Source of the DNA: CAIXSC01 sp040381235
Lineage (GTDB): Bacteria > Planctomycetota > Planctomycetia > Pirellulales > Pirellulaceae
DNA length: 7,860 nucleotides
Direction of reading: 5' to 3'
NCBI GenBank assembly: GCA_040381235.1
Contig: JBEIHS010000320.1
Span: 1-7,860 of the forward strand
Made by a program: the position numbers and the translations under genes. The notes beneath the pieces are model-generated. The model searched no databases, had not been told where the DNA came from, and saw nothing but the letters and a program-made list of their open reading frames with translations. Each line of letters begins with the position of its first letter. Position 1 is the first letter of the stretch. Positions 1-7,645 of the stretch are shown here, in pieces.

Positions 1-2
1 GG

Positions 3-293
3 GGCCAGCCGGGCGACGCCGAGAAGGCCTTGGGCCATTACCAGCGCAGTCTGGAAGTCCGCGAACGGCTCCTCCAAGCCAACCCCGAGTCGGCGCAGGC
101 GGCGCGCGACGTGTCGGTGTCACATTTGAAATTCTTTCATTTTCACCGCCGCTGCGGCGCTGAGCGGGAGGCGATTCAAAGCCTCACAGAATGTTTTATG
201 ATCCTCGATTCCTTCGCCCGCGAAGGCCGCCCCATGGATGTCCAGATGCGGCAACTCCACGCTGAGCTCAAACCCATCTTCGGCCAGACCTAA
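3..293 (+). CDS. Tetratricopeptide-repeat protein, C-terminal fragment
   Basis: The reading frame is open from the left edge, so the true start lies outside the window and this is only the last 96 codons. The first visible residues (GQPGDAEKALGHYQRSLEVR, then LLQANPES and AARDVSVS) form a tetratricopeptide helix pair of the long-repeat type found in large repeat proteins. TPRs are protein-interaction scaffolds. After DVSVS the pattern changes to a non-repeat C-terminal cap ending in FGQT and TAA at 291-293. The next gene starts only 5 bases later, which suggests one transcript and translational coupling. The N-terminal part, which may hold an effector or protease domain, is not visible, so no specific role can be assigned. 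The fold is well supported and the function is unknown. Confidence 0.85.
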   Translation, partial: GQPGDAEKALGHYQRSLEVRERLLQANPESAQAARDVSVSHLKFFHFHRRCGAEREAIQSLTECFMILDSFAREGRPMDVQMRQLHAELKPIFGQT

Positions 294-298
294 TCTCC

Positions 299-1954
299 AT
301 GACGCCAAAACCCATCCCATCCGACAGTGGACTGCCACTCGTGCTACAAGTGGCCTTCGCTGGCAAACGCTGCCTGCTCGACCCCGCCCGTGCCACGGAA
401 TCCACCACGGCAGCTTTCCACAAGGCTGTGACCCGTATGCTCTCTGAGCGTCTGAGCCGCCTGCCGTCCGACTTCAGTCTCCCACCCAGCTACCGTATTT
501 GCGGTATATCATCGCTAGCCGCTGGCGGGGACACGCTCTTCTCGCAATCCTGTGAAAGTCTTGGCTGGTGGCAGCGCGTGTTTTTGCCTCAGCAGCGCGA
601 GGATTTTCTGGCGGCCCGAGGTAGCATCGGACCGGACTTTTCCGCCGAGCAAGCCCGGGAAGCGCGGCGATTGCTAGCCAGTCCGCATATCATCGAAGAA
701 CGCGTCGCCAGTGTCGCCTCCGACCGCCACACGCGCTTTAAGGATGTCAACGTCGAACTGGTTCGAGTCTGCGATGTGCTCGTGTGCCTGCTGGCGGCGG
801 AAACCCCAGAGGACCAAGAGAAGAAGAAAAGCCAACCAGCCGGCACCCAGGAAACATTGAAACTCGCCCAACGCTGGGGCCGCCCGGTACTCGAAGTCCG
901 CGTGAGCATCGGCGACGACGGCGCTCCCTCGCTTATTGAGACGTGGCACTGGCCGCCCGCTGGTTCGCGGGAAACTTCCCAACCATTAGCTTTCCACCCG
1001 CCCACCGCGCCCGCACCGCTAAACCGTCTCGAATGCCCCGGATGTACTCTCGACGAACCCGCCGCCTATCGCCAGACGCTCAAAAACTTCTGCAGCACGG
1101 AAGCTGGAAAGCGCCAACGGTTCTTCCGATGGGCTGCGCTGATCATCGTTGGAACGCACGTCATGGCCACCGCCTTGGCACTGGCAGCCCTTAAGATGCA
1201 TGGCGAGATCGCTTTGCTTTGGCTTCTGGCTTTTGAGCTATTCTTTCTTGTCAGTGGCCTTTCCTATCATGAATGGCTGCATCTCTCACATGCGGCCCGC
1301 GACTGGGCGATGGCTCGCCTGAGTGCCGAAGTCGCCCGCTCCGTCATCTCTTTAGCCGTCATTCCCCGTCCGCTCCAGCATCTGTTCGACCTACCAATGC
1401 CGCCCGAATTGCGTCCATTGTTACGCACGCTCAACGTCCTCCATCTCTTTGGTATTCGCTCCCTCCGAACTGATTGGCAAACACGCCGGGATAAATACCT
1501 CGAGGACCGCCTGCGCAAACCTAAAGTTGGCCAGATCGACTACTATGAAACCACGCTTCGTAAAGCCATCCTTTGGCTTAACTTCGGCCGCGCCGTGTTT
1601 TACATCGGCTCCGCTGGCGCCTTCGTGGCCACTTTCGCCAAACTGTGCCTCAGCCAACACCTCTGGCACGCTGCTCCTGCCACTCACGATGTTGCTACCA
1701 CCATCCTCGGTTTCCTCGCAGTATTCCTGCCCGTGATGGCCGTTGCCGCGCTCTCGTTGGCAGCTGCATTCGATCTCGAAGCGCGTGTCCACACTTATAG
1801 AAAGACGCTCGAATTCCTTCGGGAACAAGACCGGCTGCTAGCTGAAGCCGAGACGGAGAATGAATTCGCCACACTCGCGATGAAAACCGAAGCCCATCTG
1901 CTTGGCGAAACCGCCACTTGGCACGCCCGCCGCGCCTACACCGGCGTCGCGTGA
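299..1954 (+). CDS. SLOG-like nucleotide-binding domain fused to a multi-helix membrane region (SLATT-like)
   Basis: This is a 551-residue protein in two halves. Residues about 14-205 look like a LOG/SLOG Rossmann domain. They contain an early strand with FAGKR (20-24), a glycine-rich SSLAAGGDTLF segment (71-81), the strand RVFLP (93-97) followed by QQREDF, a VCDVLVCLLAAE strand (157-168), and GTQETLKLA then GRPVLEV (182-200). SLOG domains bind or process nucleotide-derived ligands. Hydrophobic stretches at about 278-298, 303-321, 426-447 and 466-488 look like membrane helices. A basic-acidic helical tail follows the last one, ending ETATWHARRAYTGV, and resembles SLATT-type regions that pair with SLOG sensors and are predicted pore-forming effectors. 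The ATG at 299 follows the upstream stop by 5 bases and lacks a clear Shine-Dalgarno sequence, so coupled translation is likely. The SLOG call is by motif pattern. The SLATT link and any defence role are inference. Confidence 0.75.
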   Translation: MTPKPIPSDSGLPLVLQVAFAGKRCLLDPARATESTTAAFHKAVTRMLSERLSRLPSDFSLPPSYRICGISSLAAGGDTLFSQSCESLGWWQRVFLPQQREDFLAARGSIGPDFSAEQAREARRLLASPHIIEERVASVASDRHTRFKDVNVELVRVCDVLVCLLAAETPEDQEKKKSQPAGTQETLKLAQRWGRPVLEVRVSIGDDGAPSLIETWHWPPAGSRETSQPLAFHPPTAPAPLNRLECPGCTLDEPAAYRQTLKNFCSTEAGKRQRFFRWAALIIVGTHVMATALALAALKMHGEIALLWLLAFELFFLVSGLSYHEWLHLSHAARDWAMARLSAEVARSVISLAVIPRPLQHLFDLPMPPELRPLLRTLNVLHLFGIRSLRTDWQTRRDKYLEDRLRKPKVGQIDYYETTLRKAILWLNFGRAVFYIGSAGAFVATFAKLCLSQHLWHAAPATHDVATTILGFLAVFLPVMAVAALSLAAAFDLEARVHTYRKTLEFLREQDRLLAEAETENEFATLAMKTEAHLLGETATWHARRAYTGVA

Positions 1955-2153
1955 TGGCGGGAGAAGCTACGACGCGGAGAGAAATAGGCACGATCCCCGT
2001 GTCGCCCACGCTCGGGAAAAGGCGACTCGGGAGTATTCGGCGCCGGTCATGGGGCGGAGGTGGTCGGAACTCGCGAAGCGGGTGTCTCCGAACTTGCTTT
2101 GGGTGGCACGCGAACGCTGAACTATGCTGCTCTGGAGCAGGGGAAAGGGGTGA
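1955..2153 (+). other. Gene-free spacer
   Basis: No credible coding sequence, RNA gene or strong promoter is visible in this roughly 200-base gap after the SLOG-membrane gene. Frames stay open by chance because of the high GC content, but the translations are arginine-rich and have no recognisable motif. It may be eroded sequence belonging to the 5' part of the pseudogene that follows. Confidence 0.5.
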
Positions 2154-3014
2154 GTGGGTTGCCGACACGCGAGGATTTCTGCATGCGCCGTTGGAAATAA
2201 CAATAGCCATGGCACGAAGTTGGTGCTGATTCGCAAAGGCGAGTTCGATATGGGGTCACCGGAATCGGATACGTACGCCAGGAGCGACGAGCGTCCTGAG
2301 CACCGCGTTCGCTTGAGCAAGTCTTACTACCTTGGCAAGAACGAGTTGACTCAGCGGGAGTGGAAGGCGGTGATGGGGACGGAACCGTGGAAGGGGCACG
2401 TGATCCGTGAAGGTGACGACTACCCAGCGGTGTACGTCAGCAATGGCGAAGCTGAGGAATATTGCCGTCGTCTGTCAGCGCTTCCTGCAGAGCGGGCCGC
2501 TGGTCGCTTGTAACGCTTACCGACGGAAGCGGAGTGGGAGTACGGCTGCCGCGGCGGAAAACAAGCGCCGACGAAGTATCACTTTGGCGACTCGGATGCC
2601 GATCTCGGCAAGTACGCGTGGAACAGGGAGAACGCGGAGGACATAGGGGAGAAGTACGCTCACCCCGTGGGTCGGAAGCAGGGGAATGGCTATGGCCTTA
2701 ACGACATGCACGGTAATGTGTGGGAATGGTGTAGCGATTGGTACGACTACGCTTACTCCGGCAGGTTGGCCGCGAGCCGTCCCGACCCGACGGGTCCCTC
2801 GGGGGACTTGCGCCGGGTGAACCGCGGCGGTATATCGCAGCGATACCTGCGGCACACCTGGGCTCTCGAAGACCGCGTCGAGAACAATTCCCACGTGTTC
2901 ATTTCCGCCACGAAAACATTTTCCATCAAAAATCGTCGAGTGCGATATGTAGCGGGTCCAGGAGGCGCGACTCATGAGCGAAGTGCTATGCGAAGACTGG
3001 TGGGAGCAGCGTGA
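2154..3014 (+). pseudogene. Broken formylglycine-generating-enzyme (FGE/SUMF1-fold) domain gene
   Basis: One frame carries the landmarks of an FGE-type sulfatase-modifying fold. These are KLVLIRKGEFDMGSPE, then ERPEHRVRLSKSYYLGKNEL, EEYCRRLSALP, RLPTEAEWEYGCRGG, GLNDMHGNVWEW and RVNRGG. The frame is cut by TAA at 2511-2513, and the family motif resumes in the same frame in the very next codon (GRL-stop-RLPTEAEWEY). Relatives usually have a tyrosine or similar residue there, so one TAC-to-TAA change explains the break. A second lesion is likely near 2202. The frame upstream reads PLEIT and the frame downstream reads NSHGTKLVL, which together would form the usual EITNSxGxKLVL linker if one A were restored. 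After RVNRGG (ending near 2831) the expected GSW...CRxA...GFR terminus is absent in all three frames, and the frame runs on to TGA at 3014. A GTG at 2154 opens the first piece but is probably not an original start. The gene was probably a larger multidomain protein. Confidence 0.75.
2960..2965 (+). promoter_or_regulatory. Strong Shine-Dalgarno site AGGAGG
   Basis: AGGAGG lies 8 bases before the ATG at 2974. It fixes the start of the small broken gene downstream, even though that start overlaps the run-on end of the FGE pseudogene frame by 41 bases. Confidence 0.75.
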
Positions 3015-3321
3015 ATTTGGTCGGCAGCCCATGGAGCAATTACGGTTAAGATTTGATGGCGACAAAATTGTTGGCGCGGGTGTTGACGTTGTTGGTCGGT
3101 TTACGATGCGGGGAACACTAGTCCATGGACAGATCGCCATTGTGAAGCGATACATCGGCCAGCATGATGTCGCTTACGTCGGTACATACGATGGCTAAGG
3201 CACTTTTTACGGCATGTGGCGAATCGGACCATGGCCCTGGGGAGGCAATTGGATGATACGGATCGCAAAGCCGGCAAGTGACCAGGCAATGCAGGAAATA
3301 CACACTTTGGAACCCTGCTGA
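2974..3321 (+). pseudogene. Small unrecognised beta-rich protein gene interrupted by an in-frame TAA
   Basis: The ATG at 2974 has an ideal Shine-Dalgarno sequence and opens 74 codons to TAA at 3196-3198. The same frame then stays open to TGA at 3319-3321 and continues the same kind of sequence. YVGTYDG, the stop, and then GTFYGMWRIGPWPWGGNW read as one beta-strand and turn pattern. A glutamate codon (GAA to TAA) in a GTYDGEGT-like turn is the simplest original. The whole frame would be 115 residues. It contains WWEQREFGRQPM, FDGDKIVGAGVDVVGRF and VKRYIGQHDVAYVG, which suggests a small barrel or sandwich of alternating strands with no signal peptide or membrane segment. I do not know a named family for it. 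It could still make a 74-residue truncated product. It lies between a dead FGE gene and the STAND gene, fitting general decay of this stretch. Confidence 0.55.
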
Positions 3322-3343
3322 CTATTCACGCCCTCCCAAAACC

Positions 3344-3347
3344 GGAG
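3344..3347 (+). promoter_or_regulatory. Shine-Dalgarno site GGAG for the STAND gene
   Basis: GGAG followed by A sits 7 bases before the ATG at 3355 and supports that start. No convincing -10/-35 pair is visible in the 33 bases between the broken small gene and this start, so the promoter may lie further upstream, inside the pseudogenes. Confidence 0.65.
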
Positions 3348-3354
3348 AATCGCC

Positions 3355-6300
3355 ATGTCTGACCTACCTAGGACCGTCCGCATTTTCATTTCCAGTCCGG
3401 GCGATGTGAAAGACGAGCGGGAGCGTGCCTGCGGCATGATCCATCGGCTTCGCCGCCGCTACGCCAAGCGGCTCGACTTGCAGACGCTGCTGTGGGAAGA
3501 CTTTTGCTTATCCGCCGCTCAATCGTTCCAACGCGGGATCGACCAAGTGATCGAATCGATCCTCGCGGATAACGGCCTGCATATCGCCATCTTTATCCTC
3601 TGGTCCCGGCTCGGAAGCCCCACGGAGCCTCTCGAGGTGGACGCTGGCTTACGCGCGTACCGCAGCGGCACCGAACGCGAATGGGATTTAATGCACCGGG
3701 CCCGATCCCGATGTCAGCGGGACGGATCGCCCCCGCGCCCCGAGATTCTCGTTTACACGCGTAAGGATGAGCCCGCGTTTGACGAACGCTTGCGCGGCAT
3801 GTCCACGCGCGACAAAGACGACTTGGTCCAACAAAAGAAACTCGTCGAACAGTTCATCCACGAGCAGTTTCGGGACACGGAAAGCGGTGTCAACCTCCGC
3901 GCCCACCAGACGTTCGACCAGCCCACCACCTTCGCTCACAGGCTGCGGACCCACCTGACCAGCCTGCTGGATGCCATGGCGGGCGGGAACCAGGGAGAAC
4001 CGGCCTGGAGTATCGACGATCACGGTCCGCCGTTTCGCGGCCTCGAGGTGTTCGAATTCCACCATGCCCCGATCTTTTTCGGCCGCGAAGATGAGATTGT
4101 CGCGATCCGCGCGCGGCTCCGCGAACAGGCTTGCCGCGGCTGCGCGTTTGTTCTGATAAGCGGCCCGAGCGGCAGTGGCAAATCCTCGCTGGCCCGAGCC
4201 GGTGTTCTGCCGGATGTTTGCCAAGACGAGCTCGATGCCGACCTCCACCGTTGGCGGTGGCTGGCCGTCAAGCCGAGCCAATTGGGGGAAGACTTAACGC
4301 GCGGCCTGGTCGAGTCGCTCTGCTTGTCCTCCCACGCCTTGCCGGAACTTCGCGAGTGGGCGGCGGAACTGGCGGAACTGGACCCGCGCGAATCGAGTTC
4401 TTTACAGGATTGGAAAACGCTCTTCTGCACCCGGGTGCGGGACGCTCTGAAAAAGGCGGGCGCCAACGGCGGAACCACGCGGTTGATCGTGCTGCTCGAC
4501 CAACTGGAGGAACTGTTCTCCGACACGGCGATCGCGAGCATCCACCGCGAGCGTTTGTTCGAAACGCTGGAAATGCTGGCTCGGTCCGGTTTCGTCTGGG
4601 TGTTGGCAACGGTCCGCAGCGACTTTTACCAACATTGTCAAACGCTTCCCTCGCTGATGCGGATGAAAGAGGGGGCCGGCTGGTTTGACCTGTTGCCGCC
4701 GCCGCCCGACGCATTGTCGCGTGTAATCACGGAGCCGGCGTTCCAGGCGGGATTGCGCTTCGAACGCCGGGACGACCTGTGCCTCTCCGACACGATCCTG
4801 CGCGAAGCGACCGAGCACAAGGAACTGCTGCCGCTCGTCGAACACTTACTGTTGGAACTGTGCGAACGCCGCTCAGAAGATGGAACTCTGACTTTCGCCG
4901 AGTTCCAACGGCTGGGCGGTGTTGAAGGGGCCCTCCGCCAGCGGTGCGAGGAGACATTTGCCGGCCTTTCCCCGGCGGTGCAAGCGGCGTTGGAGGCTGT
5001 GCTGGCGGGATTGGTGACACTGAGCGGCGATGGCCAGGAAACGTTTGTGCGTCGCACTGTCCCGCTGGCGACCTTCGCTGGCGACGAGCGCGCATTGATC
5101 AACGCCATGGTCAACGCCCGCTTGCTTACCACCGCGCTCGGCGCGGACAACAGCAGCGTGATCAGCGTCGCCCACGAAGCGCTCCTGCGCGTGTGGCCCC
5201 GCGCTGTTCAATTGATCGAGTCGAAACGTCAGCACCTCCGGTTGCGCGCCCGGGTCGAGCAGAGCCAACAGAATTGGGAACACCGAGGGCGAATCGACGC
5301 GTTACTGCTGCCGTCCGGACCGCCTCTGGACGAGGCCCGGCAACTGCTGCTTGAAGCTCCACAACTCGTTTACGCCAGCGTGCGGCACTACATCGAAAAC
5401 TCGATGCACTTTCACGACCAGCAATCCCGGCTAATTCGGACTGAGATCCTGGTGCACAGTTTGTTGACGGCCGAACCGAGCCAGTTGCCCGAACTTTTGC
5501 GACAACTGGATGTCAACCCCGACTTGGCGGCGACGCTTCTGGCGCCGCAGCTCTCCGGAAACCCGCAAACGCTCGCCGAAAAGCGCGCTCGGCTTCATGC
5601 GCGGTTGGCGGTCGTTTCCAGCGATCGTTCCCTGGTCGAGCCGCTTGTTGAGGAATTGCTGACGGCGCGAGTTCCTTACATCATGCCAATTCGATGGCGC
5701 CTCCGTTCCCACGCCGGCCAGCTGCGGCACGAATTCGAACGCGTCTTCCGCGACAAAAGCTTGGAAACCCAACGCCGGTTCCGCGCGGCCGTGGCACTGG
5801 CGGATCTAGCGGGCGATGATGAACCACTGGCTGATGACGACCGCGCTGCTCACGACCGCACTGCTCACGCAGTTCGAGTTGACGAGCGTCCCGAGAATCC
5901 GCCGCTGTTGGCACCGACCTTCTGGAGCGAGCCCGATATTCGCTATGTGGCCGGACAGTTAGTCTCGTCGAACGCCGAGTTCCAGCCGCTTCTTCGCGAC
6001 GCGTTGCGTCCGCTGGCTTGGCGGCTGCTTCCGGAATTGGAACGGATCTTCGCCGACGGCCAAGCGTCCGAGGCGCAGCGCTTGGGCGCCGCGAATGCGC
6101 TGGCGGACTACGCCGCTAGCGACACGCCGCGTCTGGCGGAATTGTTGACCTTGGCGACTACCGAGCAGTTTGACGTTCTGTATCCGCTGGTCGCGGCCGC
6201 CGCGACGCCGGCAACCGTGGAGCTATTGGCGCGGATTGCCGCCACGCCGCCCGACGACGACTTGGGATCGCGGCCGCGTATCCTGTTCGGCCAGCGGCGC

Positions 6301-7566
6301 GCTGGGGCCGCTGTCACCTTGCTCCGGCTGGGCGAGCGTGAAACGGTCATGCCCGTTTTTCAAGTGACCGACGATCCTGAAGGTCTCACCCAGTTTATTT
6401 TCCGTTGTCGGTCACGAGGAGTCGGAGCGGAAGCGTTACTCGACTGCTTGCGATTGGCGAGCAGCGAACGCCACCGTTTCCCCGAGGACGCGCGCTACGC
6501 GCTGCTGCTAGCGCTGGGCGAGTACCGTCGAGAGGAAGTCTCGGAGTTACTGCGTGACCAGTGGCTGCGAACGCTGGCCGACTGGTACGCCAGCGATCCT
6601 AGTTCGAGTGTGCATGGTGCGGCCGGCTGGTTGCTTCGCCAGTGGGGCGAAGCGGAAGCGGTGCGAAAAGTTGACCAGACGGCGATCGCCTATTCGCCGC
6701 ACCGCGAATGGTTCACGCTGGCGATTAGCGTGCAGCCGACTGGATCATCGGGATCATCGGAACCCAAGACTTTCTACTACACGTTCATCGTCTTCCCGCC
6801 GGGAACATTCCAAATAGGCTCGATCGCGGACGAACCCGAGCGTGACAAGGATGAGATACGCCATACGGTCACGTTGACGCGTTCCTTCGCCCTCCTGGAT
6901 CGGCAAATCACCTTCGAGGAGTTGATCGTCTTTTCGGAGCAATACGCTGGTTTCATGGCTGATCGTGAGGCCCAACTGACGGATGTGGGTTTCGGGCCGG
7001 ACTGGTACGACGCGGTGGGCTTTTGCCGCTGGTTGAGCACGCAAGCCGGTTTCGCGGAATCGGACCAACCGTACGGTGAAGCGAATCCTTCCTTGCCGGC
7101 TGACAGACCGATCGATGCACGCCGCCCCGGCTTTCGGCTGCCCTTGGAAGCCGAGTGGGAGGTTGCCACCCGAGCCGGCGCACGTACGGCGTACGGCTTT
7201 GGTGGTGATGAAGGTGTGTTGACCCGTTTTGGGTGGTTTTTGTCGAACAGTGGGCGGCGGGTGCATCCGCCGAAGCAGTTGTGCCCTGGCAGGCGGGGCT
7301 TGTTCGACTTGCATGGCAACTTATTCGATTGGGTCCACGACTGGTACGCGCGGTACGACGCGGAGGCGTTGGTTAACCCGAGTGGTCCCCAAGGGGGCTC
7401 GGACCGGGTGGTCCGCGGCGGGAGTTGGAGCAGCGATGCGGCGGATTGCCGGACGGCGTACCGCCCCTGGAACGACCCGGCGAACCGCGGGATCGTCCTT
7501 GGTTTCCGGCTGGCCCTGAGTTTCGTCGGAGTCCCGGCCGAGCCAGGACAAGTCAAGCAAACGTAG
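3355..7566 (+). CDS. STAND NTPase with N-terminal ISSPGDV (DUF4062-like) domain, HEAT-like repeats and C-terminal FGE/C-type-lectin variable domain; predicted DGR target
   Basis: This is a 1403-residue intact protein. Residues about 5-205 form an effector or adaptor-type domain starting VRIFISSPGDVKDERE (8-23), with AIFILWSRLGSPTEP (78-92). The STAND NTPase follows, with FRGLEVFEF (227-235), FFGRE (241-245), Walker A GPSGSGKSS (270-278, Lys276), Walker B LIVLLDQLEELF (377-388), the ATVRSDFY segment (418-425) and a winged-helix motif VAHEALLRVWP (605-615). Residues about 690-1105 look like degenerate HEAT repeats (FRAAVALADLAGDD, RLGAANALADYAASD, VHGAAGWLLRQWGEAE). The end (about 1140-1390) is an FGE fold with FPPGTFQIGS, RLPLEAEWEVATRAG, GLFDLHGNLFDWVHDWY, RVVRGGSW and GFRLAL. 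Only one cysteine (Cys1365) lies in the terminal segment, where catalytic FGEs have a pair, so it is more likely a ligand-binding C-type-lectin fold than an enzyme. STAND proteins are switch ATPases that oligomerise after ligand sensing. Here the hypervariable C-terminus is the likely sensor and the N-terminus the output. The domain calls are strong and the conflict or defence role is inferred. Confidence 0.9.
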   Translation: MSDLPRTVRIFISSPGDVKDERERACGMIHRLRRRYAKRLDLQTLLWEDFCLSAAQSFQRGIDQVIESILADNGLHIAIFILWSRLGSPTEPLEVDAGLRAYRSGTEREWDLMHRARSRCQRDGSPPRPEILVYTRKDEPAFDERLRGMSTRDKDDLVQQKKLVEQFIHEQFRDTESGVNLRAHQTFDQPTTFAHRLRTHLTSLLDAMAGGNQGEPAWSIDDHGPPFRGLEVFEFHHAPIFFGREDEIVAIRARLREQACRGCAFVLISGPSGSGKSSLARAGVLPDVCQDELDADLHRWRWLAVKPSQLGEDLTRGLVESLCLSSHALPELREWAAELAELDPRESSSLQDWKTLFCTRVRDALKKAGANGGTTRLIVLLDQLEELFSDTAIASIHRERLFETLEMLARSGFVWVLATVRSDFYQHCQTLPSLMRMKEGAGWFDLLPPPPDALSRVITEPAFQAGLRFERRDDLCLSDTILREATEHKELLPLVEHLLLELCERRSEDGTLTFAEFQRLGGVEGALRQRCEETFAGLSPAVQAALEAVLAGLVTLSGDGQETFVRRTVPLATFAGDERALINAMVNARLLTTALGADNSSVISVAHEALLRVWPRAVQLIESKRQHLRLRARVEQSQQNWEHRGRIDALLLPSGPPLDEARQLLLEAPQLVYASVRHYIENSMHFHDQQSRLIRTEILVHSLLTAEPSQLPELLRQLDVNPDLAATLLAPQLSGNPQTLAEKRARLHARLAVVSSDRSLVEPLVEELLTARVPYIMPIRWRLRSHAGQLRHEFERVFRDKSLETQRRFRAAVALADLAGDDEPLADDDRAAHDRTAHAVRVDERPENPPLLAPTFWSEPDIRYVAGQLVSSNAEFQPLLRDALRPLAWRLLPELERIFADGQASEAQRLGAANALADYAASDTPRLAELLTLATTEQFDVLYPLVAAAATPATVELLARIAATPPDDDLGSRPRILFGQRRAGAAVTLLRLGERETVMPVFQVTDDPEGLTQFIFRCRSRGVGAEALLDCLRLASSERHRFPEDARYALLLALGEYRREEVSELLRDQWLRTLADWYASDPSSSVHGAAGWLLRQWGEAEAVRKVDQTAIAYSPHREWFTLAISVQPTGSSGSSEPKTFYYTFIVFPPGTFQIGSIADEPERDKDEIRHTVTLTRSFALLDRQITFEELIVFSEQYAGFMADREAQLTDVGFGPDWYDAVGFCRWLSTQAGFAESDQPYGEANPSLPADRPIDARRPGFRLPLEAEWEVATRAGARTAYGFGGDEGVLTRFGWFLSNSGRRVHPPKQLCPGRRGLFDLHGNLFDWVHDWYARYDAEALVNPSGPQGGSDRVVRGGSWSSDAADCRTAYRPWNDPANRGIVLGFRLALSFVGVPAEPGQVKQT
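5839..5868 (+). repeat. 15-base tandem duplication inside the HEAT region
   Basis: GACCGCGCTGCTCAC at 5839-5853 is followed directly by GACCGCACTGCTCAC at 5854-5868, with one mismatch. It is in frame and adds a second five-residue unit (DRAAH then DRTAH, residues 829-838) in a polar loop of the STAND protein. It looks like a recent replication-slippage duplication without frame damage. Confidence 0.85.
7405..7515 (+). repeat. Candidate DGR variable region (VR) at the C-terminal end of the FGE fold
   Basis: The segment codes for RVVRGGSW, then SSDAADCRTAYR, PWNDPANRGIV and GFRLA. This has the layout of known variable regions: an invariant RGGSW lead, a run of scattered changeable codons and an invariant GFR end. 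The putative variable codons include AGC, AGC, GAT, GAT, TAC, CCC, AAC, GAC, AAC, ATC and GTC. They are mostly NNC or NNT, as expected if AAC or AAT codons in a template repeat were mutated only at adenines, and this bias also avoids stop codons. The template repeat itself is not in the window, so the exact limits and the mutated positions are estimates. The flanking CCTTGGTTTCCGGCTGGCCC probably lies in or near the initiation-of-homing side. Confidence 0.7.
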
Positions 7567-7600
7567 CGAAGCCCGTACGCGTAGGCCCGCAGCGAGCAGC

Positions 7601-7645
7601 AGGGCGGAGCCCGCGAGCGGAGGCGCCGGAGCGGAAGGGCGGAGC
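7601..7645 (+). repeat. GC-rich purine spacer with direct repeats
   Basis: The 193-base spacer after the STAND gene contains AGGGCGGAGC at 7601-7610 and again at 7636-7645. GAGCGG also recurs at 7615, 7629 and 7642. No open frame here resembles a protein. The strongly purine-biased repeats lie between the candidate variable region and the accessory gene. Confidence 0.6.

Noticed and set aside
1695..2210. 171-codon minus-strand frame covering the spacer at 1955-2153
   Set aside because: It overlaps the membrane-helix-coding end of the plus-strand gene and is arginine-rich without family resemblance or a ribosome-binding site.
2517..3155. 212-codon open frame on the minus strand
   Set aside because: The plus strand here carries clear FGE motifs. 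The minus-strand product has no recognisable domain.
2511..3198. TAA reassigned or read through as a sense codon
   Set aside because: TAA appears to be the genuine terminator of the TPR gene at 291-293, and the long STAND gene contains no in-frame TAA. The simplest explanation is nonsense mutation or sequence error.
3355..3980. Canonical TIR domain at the N-terminus of the STAND protein
   Set aside because: The ISSPGDVKDERE start and following pattern fit the DUF4062-like class better, and no clear TIR catalytic glutamate motif could be identified by eye.
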